Shown piece by piece: positions 1-8,877 of a DNA stretch of 64,000 bases. Source of the stretch: Anaeromonas frigoriresistens (GTDB lineage: Bacteria > Bacillota > Clostridia > Tissierellales > SIT17); assembly GCF_016820655.1 (NCBI RefSeq), contig NZ_WSFT01000036.1:62001-126000 (forward strand), read 5' to 3'. The notes beneath the pieces are model-generated. The model saw nothing but the letters and a program-made list of their open reading frames with translations, had not been told where the DNA came from and did no database searches. The position numbers and the translations under genes were made by a program. Position 1 is the stretch's first letter; the number at the start of each line of letters is the position of its first letter.

Positions 1-237
1 AATGCTATTCATCTTGAGTATGATTTGACCACTCCAGATTCTGAGGAAGCTATCATGAAGGAAAGAGCAATAGAGCTTTCGGGAGAAGCTTTTGTATTAG
101 CCGATCATAGTAAGTTTAATAAAATTAGCTCTGTGAAAGTTGCAGACTTAGATAAAGTATCCATTATAACTGGTAAAGAAAATGAAGAACATGATAAATA
201 TATACAAAAAACTGAAATGAAAGTAGTGACAGAATAA
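1..237 (+). CDS. DeoR-family transcriptional regulator, C-terminal fragment (fructose operon)
   Basis: The reading frame is open from the first base of the window, so only the last 78 residues of the protein are present and the start lies upstream. The segment ends in the pattern of the C-terminal sensor domain of DeoR regulators: a run like AFVLADHSKFNKIS followed by VADLDKVSIITG, where the family binds a sugar phosphate. The stop codon overlaps the start of the phosphofructokinase gene (TAATG), so it is cotranscribed with fruK and fruA. By family precedent it would be FruR, repressing this operon until fructose 1-phosphate accumulates. The HTH half is not in the window, so the assignment rests on the fragment and its context. 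Confidence 0.85.
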   Translation, partial: NAIHLEYDLTTPDSEEAIMKERAIELSGEAFVLADHSKFNKISSVKVADLDKVSIITGKENEEHDKYIQKTEMKVVTE

Positions 238-1151
238 TGATATATACAGTTACATTTAATCCAGCCATTGACTATGTTTTAGAAGTAGAAGACTTTAATC
301 TGGGAAATGTAAATAGATCAAAAGATAGCTATAAATATCCAGGAGGAAAAGGGATTAACATATCTAGAGTATTAAATATTTTAGAGACAGATAATCAGGC
401 TCTAGGATTTATTGGTGGATTTACAGGAGAATATATAAATAATTATTTAAGAGAACTAGGAATCCAAACTGACTTTATCTCTGTAGAAGGGGATACTAGG
501 ATAAATGTAAAGCTTAAGTCAGGAAAAGAGACAGAAATAAATGCTCCAGGACCAAATATATCCGAAAGAGATTTGGAAGCTCTTTTTAATCAGATTGATC
601 AATTAAAATCTAAAGATTTTTTAGTATTAGCTGGAAATGTTCAAAAAACTTTGCCTAGAGATATTTATTCAAGAATACAAGCTAGGTGTATGGATAAAGA
701 CATAAAAGTAGTTGTTGATACTACTGGAGAAGCACTAATATCAACAATAAAAAATAAACCCTTTTTAATAAAACCTAATCATCATGAACTAAGTCAAATA
801 TTTGATGTGGAAATAGAGGATAGAGAACAAGCTATAATCTATAGTAAAAAACTATTAGAACTAGGTGCTCAAAACATTATTGTTTCCATGGGAGGTGAAG
901 GAGCAGTATTAGTATCACAAGAGGGAATATACTATGGAGAAGCACCAAAGGGAATAGTGAGAAATTCTGTAGGAGCAGGAGATTCATTGATAGCAGGTTT
1001 CTTAGCCAAGTATTCTCAAAGTAAAGATACTATAGAATCATTTAGATGGGGAATAGCAGCCGGAAGTGCTACAGCCTTTTCAATGGATTTATGTTCTAAA
1101 GAAGAAGTAGAGAATTTAGTTAAAAGTATTAATATCAAGAAAATAAATTAA
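237..1151 (+). CDS. fruK: 1-phosphofructokinase
   Basis: A PfkB-family kinase of 304 residues that converts fructose 1-phosphate, delivered by the downstream PTS permease, to fructose 1,6-bisphosphate in the cytoplasm. Visible family marks are the N-terminal TFNPAIDY stretch, the PGGKGINISR sugar-binding motif near residue 35, and the C-terminal NSVGAGDS anion-hole motif with the catalytic Asp at 249. Length is normal for LacC/FruK-type enzymes. It starts one base inside the regulator's stop codon and is followed 17 bp later by fruA, the standard fruRKA order. Tagatose-6-phosphate kinase is the main alternative, but the fructose PTS neighbour argues against it. Confidence 0.93.
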   Translation: MIYTVTFNPAIDYVLEVEDFNLGNVNRSKDSYKYPGGKGINISRVLNILETDNQALGFIGGFTGEYINNYLRELGIQTDFISVEGDTRINVKLKSGKETEINAPGPNISERDLEALFNQIDQLKSKDFLVLAGNVQKTLPRDIYSRIQARCMDKDIKVVVDTTGEALISTIKNKPFLIKPNHHELSQIFDVEIEDREQAIIYSKKLLELGAQNIIVSMGGEGAVLVSQEGIYYGEAPKGIVRNSVGAGDSLIAGFLAKYSQSKDTIESFRWGIAAGSATAFSMDLCSKEEVENLVKSINIKKIN

Positions 1152-1168
1152 AATAAAGGGGAGTTAAT

Positions 1169-3037
1169 ATGAAAATCACAGATTTATTAAAAATGGACAC
1201 AATCATTTTAGATTTAAATTCTTCTTCAAAAGCTAAAGTCATAGATGAACTAGTTAATAAACTAGATAATGCAGGAAGACTTAATAATAAACAAGAGTAT
1301 AAAAAAGATATATTAAAAAGAGAAGAGCAAAGTACTACTGGAATAGGAGATGGAGTAGCTATACCCCATGCAAAGAGTAGGGCAGTAAAAACTCCAGCTA
1401 TAGCATTTGGTAGATCAATAAAAGGAATAGACTTTGATTCTCTAGATGGTGAAGCTAGTCATCTATTCTTTATGATTGCTGCCAGTGAAGGAGCGCATAG
1501 TGATCATTTAGAAACTCTTTCAAGATTATCTACTTTATTAATGGACACTACTTTTAGGGCTGCATTATTAAAAGCAAATTCTAAAGAAGAAGTAATAAGA
1601 CTTATTGATGAAAAGGAACAGTCTAAATCAAAGGATGAAGAAGTTGTAATTAAAAATAAAGGCAAATTATTAGCAGTAACTGCTTGTCCTACTGGAATAG
1701 CCCATACTTATATGGCGGCTGACTCTTTAAAAAATAAAGCAAAAGAAATGGGAGTAGATATAAAGGTAGAAACAAATGGTTCTACTGGAGTAAAAAATAG
1801 ATTGACTAATGATGAAATCAAGAATGCAACAGCTATAATAGTATCAGCTGACACAAAAGTAGAAATGGATAGATTTGATGGAAAAGTAGTGATTCAAACT
1901 CCAGTGGCAGATGCAATTAAGAAACCAGGGGAATTAATCCAAAGAGGATTAGATAAAGATGGAGGTATATATATAGGAGATAATACCTCTGGATCAAATG
2001 AATCAGCAAAGGGTGGTAAAGGAATATATAGAAATCTAATGAATGGTGTTTCTAACATGCTACCTTTCGTTGTAGGTGGAGGTATATTGATAGCATTAGC
2101 CTTCTTATTCGACTTTAATAATGCAGGGGCCACAGATTATGGTTCAGGGAATGATTTAGCACAGTTCTTTATGAATCTAGGGAAAACAGCCTTTGGATTT
2201 ATGCTACCAATTTTAGCAGGATATATAGCATTATCTATTGGAGATAGACCAGCTTTAGCTCCAGGATTTGTTGGAGGTGCTTTAGCAGCTAATGGAAATG
2301 CAGGATTTTTAGGAGCATTAGCAGCAGGTTTTATTGCTGGGTATTTAGTATTAGGACTTAAGAAATTATTTAGTGGATTACCTGACTCATTAGAAGGTAT
2401 TAAACCAGTACTACTTTTTCCTCTATTTGGTATCTTAATAATGGGAGTTATAATGACATTTGCAATAGTACCACCAGTAGAAGCATTAAATACAGGAATA
2501 AATAATTGGTTATCTGGATTAGGTGGAGCAAATAAATTATTATTAGGATTATTATTAGGTGGAATGATGGCAGTAGATATGGGTGGCCCGGTAAACAAGG
2601 CAGCCTATGTATTTGGTGTTGCATCTGTGGCTGAAGGAAATGGGCACATAATGGCAGCAGTTATGGCCGGTGGAATGGTTCCACCATTAGGAATAGCACT
2701 AGCTACTACATTCTTTAAAAATAAATTTACTGTTCAAGAAAGAGATGCTGGTAAAACAAATTATGTTATGGGATTATCCTTCATAACAGAGGGGGCTATA
2801 CCTTTTGCAGCAGCAGATCCAAAGGCAGTTATACCTTCAATTATAGCAGGGTCAGCTATAGCGGGGGGATTATCAGCAATATTTGGTGCATCATCACCTG
2901 CACCCCACGGAGGAATATTTGTATTTCCAGTAGTTACAAACTGGCTATTATATTTAGTAGCAATACTAGTAGGATCGCTAGTAACGGCTATATTACTAAA
3001 TATCTTTAAGAAACCTGTAGAATCAAAAACAATATAG
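1169..3037 (+). CDS. fruA: PTS fructose transporter, fused EIIABC
   Basis: A 622-residue fused permease that imports fructose and phosphorylates it to fructose 1-phosphate. Domains in order: EIIA (about 1-145) with phosphorylatable His67 in the context AIPHAKS; EIIB (about 163-265) with phospho-cysteine Cys173 in TACPTGIAHTYMAA; and a membrane EIIC domain from about residue 285 with many hydrophobic helices. The start follows GGGGAG at good spacing. The order A-B-C is the usual Gram-positive FruA architecture. A strong hairpin terminator follows, so this is the last gene of the fructose operon. Confidence 0.96.
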   Translation: MKITDLLKMDTIILDLNSSSKAKVIDELVNKLDNAGRLNNKQEYKKDILKREEQSTTGIGDGVAIPHAKSRAVKTPAIAFGRSIKGIDFDSLDGEASHLFFMIAASEGAHSDHLETLSRLSTLLMDTTFRAALLKANSKEEVIRLIDEKEQSKSKDEEVVIKNKGKLLAVTACPTGIAHTYMAADSLKNKAKEMGVDIKVETNGSTGVKNRLTNDEIKNATAIIVSADTKVEMDRFDGKVVIQTPVADAIKKPGELIQRGLDKDGGIYIGDNTSGSNESAKGGKGIYRNLMNGVSNMLPFVVGGGILIALAFLFDFNNAGATDYGSGNDLAQFFMNLGKTAFGFMLPILAGYIALSIGDRPALAPGFVGGALAANGNAGFLGALAAGFIAGYLVLGLKKLFSGLPDSLEGIKPVLLFPLFGILIMGVIMTFAIVPPVEALNTGINNWLSGLGGANKLLLGLLLGGMMAVDMGGPVNKAAYVFGVASVAEGNGHIMAAVMAGGMVPPLGIALATTFFKNKFTVQERDAGKTNYVMGLSFITEGAIPFAAADPKAVIPSIIAGSAIAGGLSAIFGASSPAPHGGIFVFPVVTNWLLYLVAILVGSLVTAILLNIFKKPVESKTI

Positions 3038-3052
3038 TAAAACTTATATAAG

Positions 3053-3090
3053 AAAAGGTGTAGAGGATATTCATGTCCCCTACACCTTTT
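3053..3090 (+). terminator. Rho-independent terminator of the fructose operon
   Basis: An 11-bp perfect stem (AAAAGGTGTAG paired with CTACACCTTTT) encloses a 16-base loop and ends in T residues, 15 bases after the fruA stop codon. Confidence 0.9.
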
Positions 3091-3207
3091 AACTTTTATT
3101 GTAGATTTACATTATTAATAAATTTTTCAGAAAATTATTTTTTTCAAATCCTAAATTAGTGGTAATATTAATATATAGAGAAAAATAATAATAGGGAGGG
3201 GATATAT

Positions 3208-3504
3208 GTGGCTATTGTAGAAGTGACTATTGTTCCTTTAGGAACAGAAAGTACATCATTGAGTAAATATGTAGCAGCATGTCATAAAGTATTAAAGGAC
3301 TCGGGATTAAAGCATCAGCTTACACCGATGAGTAGTATAATTGAAGGGGATATGAATGAGATATTAGAAACAATAAAGAAAATGCATGAAGTTCCTTTTA
3401 ATGAAGGGGCAATGAGAGTATCTACTCAGATTAAGATAGATGATAGAAGAGACAAAAAAGGCTCTATGGATCAAAAATTAGAATCAGTTAATTCTAAATT
3501 GTAG
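3208..3504 (+). CDS. MTH1187-family (UPF0045) thiamine-binding-type protein
   Basis: A 98-residue protein of the MTH1187/YkoF-like fold. It has the family start AIVEVTIVPLGTESTSLSKYVA, the central segment LTPMSSIIEGDMNEIL and the late stretch VSTQIKIDDRRD. Members form ferredoxin-like oligomers and some bind thiamine or its precursors; no enzymatic role is established. The start is a GTG eight bases after AGGGAGGGG; an ATG two bases earlier is in another frame that stops after four codons. It stands alone between the fructose terminator and the cobalamin promoter. A TPP-controlled operon lies 35 kb away, so a link to thiamine is only suggested by family. Confidence 0.8.
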   Translation: MAIVEVTIVPLGTESTSLSKYVAACHKVLKDSGLKHQLTPMSSIIEGDMNEILETIKKMHEVPFNEGAMRVSTQIKIDDRRDKKGSMDQKLESVNSKL

Positions 3505-3540
3505 ATAATAATCAATATATATTTTTAGTATAAAAAGATA

Positions 3541-3569
3541 TTTACTTATAGTTATATAGGTGTTATGAT
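3541..3569 (+). promoter_or_regulatory. Sigma-A-type promoter for the cobalamin riboswitch and operon
   Basis: TTTACT at 3541-3546 and TATGAT at 3564-3569 are separated by exactly 17 bases, just upstream of the riboswitch aptamer. This is a good vegetative promoter match and would start the leader near 3576. Confidence 0.6.
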
Positions 3570-3591
3570 AGAAGTACATAAACAATCGAAT

Positions 3592-3748
3592 AGAGAATCA
3601 GGTTCAATAAGATTAAAAGGGAAAGAGGTTAAAATCCTCTGCAGCCCCCGCTACTGTAACCATAACGAAATCTCAAGTCCACTATTATTTAAGAATGGGA
3701 AGGAGAGAAAGTAGGATGATGGTAAGCCAGGAGACCTACCTGATTTTT
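3592..3748 (+). promoter_or_regulatory. Cobalamin (B12) riboswitch
   Basis: The leader carries the conserved cobalamin aptamer pieces in order: an AATCAGGT arm near 3597, the AGGGAA-type element near 3618, the hallmark B12-box GCAGCCCCCGCTACTGT at 3641-3657, AAGTCC near 3675, and GTAAGCCAGGAGACCTACCTGA at its 3' end (about 3722-3743), whose CCTGATT pairs back with AATCAGG. A hairpin terminator lies downstream at 3850 before cbiM, so control is most likely by transcription termination when adenosylcobalamin or a related cobamide binds. It governs cobalt import and the whole biosynthetic operon. Confidence 0.95.
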
Positions 3749-3849
3749 AAAAAGTATACCTTCGGAGGGAGGGGAGTACTGGCTATATAGGTATTTATAG
3801 AATTAAACTTTGTTTAAAATATAACTATATATATTGATAGTCGTACATA

Positions 3850-3878
3850 AAATCCCATCTCGGAAGGTGGGATTTTTT
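3850..3878 (+). terminator. Terminator hairpin of the cobalamin riboswitch
   Basis: AATCCCATCT and AGGTGGGATT form a stem around a CGGA-type loop and are followed by six T residues. It sits between the aptamer and cbiM, where an expression-platform terminator is expected. Candidate antiterminator partners lie in the 100 bases after the aptamer, including a CTTCGGAGGGAGGGG stretch, but I have not folded the alternatives. Confidence 0.8.
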
Positions 3879-3917
3879 ATTTTGCACTTAATTAAAGATT
3901 ATTCGGAGGGGATAAAA

Positions 3918-4643
3918 ATGAAAAAGAAGTATTTAGTTTTAATTGGTTTAGTTTTAATGTTTATGCCACGATATGCAAATGCTATGCATATCATGGAAGG
4001 CTACTTAAGCCCTTTTTGGGCAGGATTTTGGACTATAGTTAGCTTGCCTTTTGTTATAGTCGGATTTAGAAAAATTTCTAAAATAGTAAAAGAAAATGGA
4101 AACAAAAAGATATTAATAGCACTAATGGGGGCATTTGTATTTGTATTATCTGCACTAAAATTACCATCAATAACAGGAAGTTCATCACATCCTACAGGAG
4201 TAGGACTTGGAGCTATAGTATTAGGGCCAGTTACAATGAGTGTAATTGGCATGATAGTGTTACTTTTTCAAGCGTTATTACTTGCCCATGGAGGAATAAC
4301 TACCCTTGGAGCAAATACATTTTCTATGGGAATAGTAGGTCCTTTTGTAGCATTTGGTATTTATAAATTATCTGAAAAAATAGGATGGAAGAAAGAAGTA
4401 TCAATATTTTTAGCAGCTTCACTTGGTAACTTAGCTACTTATACTGTTACATCTTTTCAATTAGCTGTTGCACATGCAGGAGCAAGTGAAGGAGTTATGC
4501 AATTGTTAGTTAAGTTTTTATCTATATTTGCTATAACTCAAATTCCACTTGCAATAGCCGAAGGTATACTTAGTGTTATTGTATATAATTTAATATCACA
4601 ATATAAAGATGAAGGAGTTTTAGCTTATGAAAAAAACATATAA
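3918..4643 (+). CDS. cbiM: Cobalt ECF transporter substrate-binding subunit CbiM
   Basis: The S component of a cobalt ECF transporter, 241 residues. A signal peptide (about 1-22, ending YANA) is followed by MHIMEGYLSP; exposure of Met-His at the mature N terminus supplies metal ligands in this family. Several membrane helices follow, with the GSSSHPTGVGLG and LLAHGGITTLGANTFSMG motifs typical of CbiM. I chose the ATG at 3918, which follows GGAGGGG. The same frame is open back to 3834, but that would run through the riboswitch terminator and put non-CbiM residues before the signal peptide. The 3' end overlaps cbiN by 17 bases. Confidence 0.95.
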   Translation: MKKKYLVLIGLVLMFMPRYANAMHIMEGYLSPFWAGFWTIVSLPFVIVGFRKISKIVKENGNKKILIALMGAFVFVLSALKLPSITGSSSHPTGVGLGAIVLGPVTMSVIGMIVLLFQALLLAHGGITTLGANTFSMGIVGPFVAFGIYKLSEKIGWKKEVSIFLAASLGNLATYTVTSFQLAVAHAGASEGVMQLLVKFLSIFAITQIPLAIAEGILSVIVYNLISQYKDEGVLAYEKNI

Positions 4644-4905
4644 AAATCTACTATTATTATCTATAGTTATATTACTTATAATAGCGCCTATACTCGTAAT
4701 AAAAGATTCTGAGTTTGCAGGTAGTGATTCTCTAGCTGAAGAAGCTATTCCTGAAAGTTATACTCCATGGTTTAAACCTCTTTGGGAACCGCCAGGAGGA
4801 GAAACTGAAACGCTTATATTCACATTACAAGGAGCTATAGGGACAGGAGTAATAGCATATTTCTTAGGCTATATGAAAGGCAAGACCAAAAATGTTAATA
4901 ATTGA
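4627..4905 (+). CDS. cbiN: Cobalt transport protein CbiN
   Basis: A 92-residue protein with one N-terminal helix, an extracytoplasmic loop containing the conserved PWFKPLWEPPGGETE segment, and a second helix (about 58-80). CbiN assists metal loading of CbiM in CbiMNQO cobalt transporters and is absent from most nickel versions, so its presence supports cobalt as the substrate. It overlaps the genes on both sides, which indicates translational coupling. Confidence 0.93.
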   Translation: MKKTYKNLLLLSIVILLIIAPILVIKDSEFAGSDSLAEEAIPESYTPWFKPLWEPPGGETETLIFTLQGAIGTGVIAYFLGYMKGKTKNVNN

Positions 4906-5572
4906 TACATATGCTTATATAAATAAATTAAGATGTTTTAATGACGATTTAAAATTTTTATTTTTTACAATTATGATCTCTATAGCATTATTTGCAAATA
5001 ATAGCTTTATACATTTAGCTATATTTTCTGTTATGAGCATTATTGTAACAATAATAGCTAAAATACCTATAAAAGTATATTTTAAAATGTATTTATTACC
5101 AATAGCTTTTATATTGTTAAGTCTAATAGCTTTTATATTTAGTATTTCAAATAATGATATAACAAGTTTATTTAGCATTAAAATCTCTAGTTTTTTTATA
5201 ATTATAAGAGAAGATAGCTTAATACAAGCTATCTCTCTTATTACTAGAGCTTTTTCTACAATATCTTGTAGCTATTTTTTAATACTCACTACACCTTTTA
5301 ATAGTTTAATCAAACTACTATTAAAGTACAAAGTACCAGTATTATTGATTGAACTTACAATGCTCACATATAGATTTATATTTATACTTTTAGAAGAAAT
5401 ATCAAAGATTTATAGAGCACAAGATTTAAAATTTGGATATAACACTATGAAAAATAGTTTTAATTCATTAGGGTTACTTTTAAGAACATTAATTGTTAGG
5501 ATGATTAAAAGATATAAAGATATGATAGTTTCTCTTGAAAGCAAAAATTATGACAGTCAATTTTATATGTAG
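4892..5572 (+). CDS. cbiQ: Cobalt ECF transporter transmembrane subunit CbiQ
   Basis: The T component of 226 residues: strongly hydrophobic N-terminal half, then a helical coupling region carrying EEISKIYRAQDLKFGY, the variant of the charged motif in EcfT/CbiQ proteins that contacts the ATPase. It joins CbiM to the CbiO ATPase. It overlaps cbiN by 14 bases and precedes cbiO by 8 bases. The hydrophobic region is very rich in Ile and Phe, in keeping with the AT-rich genome. Confidence 0.9.
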   Translation: MLIIDTYAYINKLRCFNDDLKFLFFTIMISIALFANNSFIHLAIFSVMSIIVTIIAKIPIKVYFKMYLLPIAFILLSLIAFIFSISNNDITSLFSIKISSFFIIIREDSLIQAISLITRAFSTISCSYFLILTTPFNSLIKLLLKYKVPVLLIELTMLTYRFIFILLEEISKIYRAQDLKFGYNTMKNSFNSLGLLLRTLIVRMIKRYKDMIVSLESKNYDSQFYM

Positions 5573-5580
5573 GTGAATAA

Positions 5581-6390
5581 ATGTTAAAGACAGTGAATTT
5601 AAATTATAATTATGAAGATGGAAAAGTGGCATTAAAAAATATAAATATAGATTTAAATAAAGGAAATAAGATAGGTATAGTTGGAGGAAATGGTGCTGGA
5701 AAAACTACCCTCTTCTTAAGTTTAATAGGTTATCTTAAACCTGATAAAGGTGAGGTTATATTTAATGATAAAAAGATTAAATATAATAAAAAATCCCTTA
5801 GAAATTTAAGGAGAGAAGTAGGGATAGTTTTTCAAGAGGCAGATAAGCAGATATTTTATTCAAATACATATGATGATATAGCTTTTGGACTTAGAAATTT
5901 AGGGTATGATGAAGAAATTATAAAAAGAAAAGTTGATATAATAATAAATTTGCTTAATATAGAGGAATTCAAAGATAAACCAGTGCATTTTCTAAGTCAT
6001 GGAGAAAAAAAGCGAGTTGCAATAGCAGGAGTTTTAGCATTAGATTGTAAAATAATTTTTTTTGATGAGCCTCTTGCAGGCTTAGATCCCAGTATGTCAG
6101 ACAATATGATAAATACTATGAATAATATTGTAAGAGAAGGTAAAAAAACAGTTGTATCAAGCCATGATATGGATTTTATATATGAATATTGTGATTATGT
6201 CTATGTATTAAATAAAGGTAAAGTCATAGATGAAGGGATTCCAAGTAAAATTTTTTTAAATGAAAATACATTAAACAAAGCTAATTTAAAAGAACCTTGG
6301 CTTGTGAAAATTCACAAGAAATTAAATATGCCTTTATTTAAAAATGAAGAAGAATTATATAATTTTAAAAGAGAAAATATAAAGGGGTGA
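5581..6390 (+). CDS. cbiO: Cobalt ECF transporter ATPase CbiO
   Basis: A 269-residue ABC ATPase that powers cobalt import, acting as a dimer under CbiQ. Walker A is GGNGAGKTT (about 35-43), the Q-loop is in VFQEADKQIF, the signature reads LSHGEKKRVAIAG, a slight variant of LSGGQ common in ECF ATPases, Walker B is IIFFDEPLAGLD, and the H-loop is in VVSSHDMDF. It ends three bases into the ribosome binding region of cbiP. Confidence 0.95.
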   Translation: MLKTVNLNYNYEDGKVALKNINIDLNKGNKIGIVGGNGAGKTTLFLSLIGYLKPDKGEVIFNDKKIKYNKKSLRNLRREVGIVFQEADKQIFYSNTYDDIAFGLRNLGYDEEIIKRKVDIIINLLNIEEFKDKPVHFLSHGEKKRVAIAGVLALDCKIIFFDEPLAGLDPSMSDNMINTMNNIVREGKKTVVSSHDMDFIYEYCDYVYVLNKGKVIDEGIPSKIFLNENTLNKANLKEPWLVKIHKKLNMPLFKNEEELYNFKRENIKG

Positions 6391-6395
6391 TACTT

Positions 6396-7892
6396 TTGAC
6401 AAAAAATATAATGATTCAAGGTACAGGATCTTCTGTAGGTAAAAGTATTATTACAGCAGCACTTTGTAGAGTTTTTAAAGAGGATGGATATAAGACTGCT
6501 CCATTTAAGTCACAGAATATGGCTCTAAATTCTTATGTGACTAAGAATGGAGAAGAAATGGGTAGAGCGCAAGTAGTTCAAGCTGAGGCTGCAGGGATAG
6601 ATCCTATGGTTGAGATGAATCCAATTTTATTAAAGCCTACAAGCGAAGTGGGAAGCCAAGTTATATTAATGGGTAGAGTGCATAAAAATTTGACCGCATC
6701 AGAATATCGTAAAGAAGTGCCTAATATAAAAGGAATAGTTGATAAAGCATATAAAAAATTAAGTAATGATTTTGATGTGATTGTGATAGAAGGAGCAGGC
6801 AGTCCTGCTGAAATAAATCTAAGAGAGAATGATCTTGTGAATATGGGATTAGCTGAATTAGTAGACAGTCCTGTGGTTCTTGTAGGAGATATAGAACGTG
6901 GTGGTGTTTTTGCATCACTCTATGGAACTGTTATGATTTTAGAGCCTTCAGAAAGAGCTAGGATAAAAGGATTTATTATTAATAAATTCAGAGGAGATAT
7001 TGAGATTCTTAAACCAGGAATTAAAATGTTAGAGGATAAAATTAATATACCTTGTCTAGGAGTTTTACCTTATTTTGATTTGAAAATAGATGATGAAGAT
7101 AGTGTAACTAGTAAATTTACTAATAATAAAAATAATGATATTAATATTGGAGTTGTTAAGTTACCTTATGTATCAAACTTCAGTGATTTTACTCCTTTAG
7201 AGATGGAAGATAGAGTGAGTGTAAAATATATAACAGAAGAAGAAGGTTTTGAAAATATAGACTTGCTTATAATTCCAGGAAGTAAAAATACTATTAAAGA
7301 TATGGAATTTATTATTAAATCTAGATTAGATCGTATTATTTATAAAAAGCATAAAGAGGGCATTCCTATTATAGGTATATGTGGAGGATATCAGATGTTA
7401 GGATATGAGATTCTTGATCCAAAAGGTATAGAATCTTCAATGAAACAAATTAATGGTTTAGGTTTAATGAAAACACAAACTATAATTCAGGAAGTTAAAG
7501 ATACTAAACAAGTTAAAGGTATAATAGCAAATAACCCAATAAATAATCTAGAAATTGAAACTGAAATAATAAATGGATATGAAATTCATATGGGTCAAAC
7601 CAAAAGATTTGATAAGTGTAAACCTTTTATAGAATTAGAAGATGGTAGATTTGATGGTGCAGTCAGTGAGACAGGATTAGTATTTGGTACATACCTTCAT
7701 GGAATATTTGAAAACGATAATTTCAGAACGAAATTAATTAAACTCTTAATAGCTAAAAAAGGATTAAATATAGATTCCAAATCATTAAACTTTAAAGAGC
7801 TCAAGGATATAGAATATCAAAAATTATCTGAGACTGTAAGAAAATACTTAAATATAGAAGAAATAAAGAAAATTTCGGGACTTTATAGATGA
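6396..7892 (+). CDS. cbiP: Cobyric acid synthase
   Basis: A glutamine-dependent amidotransferase (498 residues) that amidates adenosylcobyrinic acid a,c-diamide at positions b, d, e and g. The N-terminal synthetase domain opens TKNIMIQGTGSSVGKS with a dethiobiotin-synthetase-like P-loop. The C-terminal glutaminase domain has the nucleophile Cys in GICGGYQMLG and the His in GTYLHGIFEN. I prefer the TTG at 6396, about 8 bases from AAGGGG, since homologues begin MTKNIMIQG; a GTG at 6387 overlapping cbiO is the alternative. Confidence 0.94.
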   Translation: MTKNIMIQGTGSSVGKSIITAALCRVFKEDGYKTAPFKSQNMALNSYVTKNGEEMGRAQVVQAEAAGIDPMVEMNPILLKPTSEVGSQVILMGRVHKNLTASEYRKEVPNIKGIVDKAYKKLSNDFDVIVIEGAGSPAEINLRENDLVNMGLAELVDSPVVLVGDIERGGVFASLYGTVMILEPSERARIKGFIINKFRGDIEILKPGIKMLEDKINIPCLGVLPYFDLKIDDEDSVTSKFTNNKNNDINIGVVKLPYVSNFSDFTPLEMEDRVSVKYITEEEGFENIDLLIIPGSKNTIKDMEFIIKSRLDRIIYKKHKEGIPIIGICGGYQMLGYEILDPKGIESSMKQINGLGLMKTQTIIQEVKDTKQVKGIIANNPINNLEIETEIINGYEIHMGQTKRFDKCKPFIELEDGRFDGAVSETGLVFGTYLHGIFENDNFRTKLIKLLIAKKGLNIDSKSLNFKELKDIEYQKLSETVRKYLNIEEIKKISGLYR

Positions 7893-8851
7893 TAATGATC
7901 TGGGTGCTATTAATATCAACTATTCTAGACTATGTATTAGGTGATCCTTATTCTTGGCCCCACCCTATTATATTCATTGGTAAGCTAATATCCTTTAATG
8001 AAAAAAAGATTAGAAAATCAAAATATATTCCTTTAAAAATAGGAGGATTTTTATTAGTTATCATAACTTTAGTAACTGTGGTATTTATAATAAGTTTTAT
8101 TCTTTATATAGCTAACAGAATACATCCAATTATAAATATATTCATAACAATTTATTTATTATATACGTCTTTAGCAGGAAGGTGTTTAGATAAGGAGAGT
8201 AAGAAAATATATGAAGCTTTACATAAAGAAAATATAGTAGAAGGTAGAAAATTAATATCATATTTAGTAGGACGGGATACAGATAAACTATCAGAAAATG
8301 AAATTTGTAGGGCAACCATAGAGACTGTATCTGAAAATACAATTGATGGAGTATTGGCTCCGTTATTTTACATGTTACTAGGATTTTTGATAGGTATGCC
8401 TGTTCAATTTGTATTTATATATAAAACAATAAATACCCTGGATTCCATGGTGGGGTATATACAACATCCCTATACTGAAATAGGATACGCCTCAGCAAAA
8501 CTAGATGATATAGTGAATTTTATTCCAGCTAGAATAGGTAGCATATTAATGTTTATAGGAGGAAGTTTATTAGGTTATGATTGGAAAAATGGTTTCAAAA
8601 TACTAATTAGGGATAGGAACAATCATAAAAGTCCTAATGCAGGCTATCCTGAAGCTACAGTAGCAGGTTTGTTAAATATACAAATAGGGGGAACGAATAC
8701 CTACTTTGGTGAGAAAGTAGAGAAGCCAACTATAGGTGATAATATAAGTTCTTTAAGTGTAAAACATATCTTAGATTCAGTTAAAATTATGTATAGTAGT
8801 GAAATGATAACGGTACTTATTATGATACTTATTATGATATTTATTTCTTGA
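7889..8851 (+). CDS. cbiB: Adenosylcobinamide-phosphate synthase CbiB
   Basis: A 320-residue membrane protein that attaches (R)-1-amino-2-propanol phosphate (made by CobD) to adenosylcobyric acid. It has the family N terminus LDYVLGDPYSWPHPI, several membrane helices, and the conserved segments RATIETVSENTIDGVLAPLFY and GYPEATVAGLLNIQIGG. It overlaps the cbiP stop by four bases (ATGA-type). A rarer alternative start three codons in does not change the assignment. In this pathway nomenclature the same enzyme is CobD in aerobic organisms. Confidence 0.94.
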   Translation: MIMIWVLLISTILDYVLGDPYSWPHPIIFIGKLISFNEKKIRKSKYIPLKIGGFLLVIITLVTVVFIISFILYIANRIHPIINIFITIYLLYTSLAGRCLDKESKKIYEALHKENIVEGRKLISYLVGRDTDKLSENEICRATIETVSENTIDGVLAPLFYMLLGFLIGMPVQFVFIYKTINTLDSMVGYIQHPYTEIGYASAKLDDIVNFIPARIGSILMFIGGSLLGYDWKNGFKILIRDRNNHKSPNAGYPEATVAGLLNIQIGGTNTYFGEKVEKPTIGDNISSLSVKHILDSVKIMYSSEMITVLIMILIMIFIS

Positions 8852-8877
8852 TAAGGCTTTATGTAGGAGGTGTTTAT

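Noticed and set aside
1894-2598. Two open frames on the minus strand inside fruA
   Set aside because: They are rich in Pro, Asn and Ile from reverse reading of membrane helices, have no binding site and lie wholly within a well-supported gene.
3834-3917. Upstream in-frame extension of cbiM
   Set aside because: It would be translated through the riboswitch terminator hairpin and place 28 residues before a clear signal peptide; the ATG at 3918 has GGAGGGG at proper spacing.
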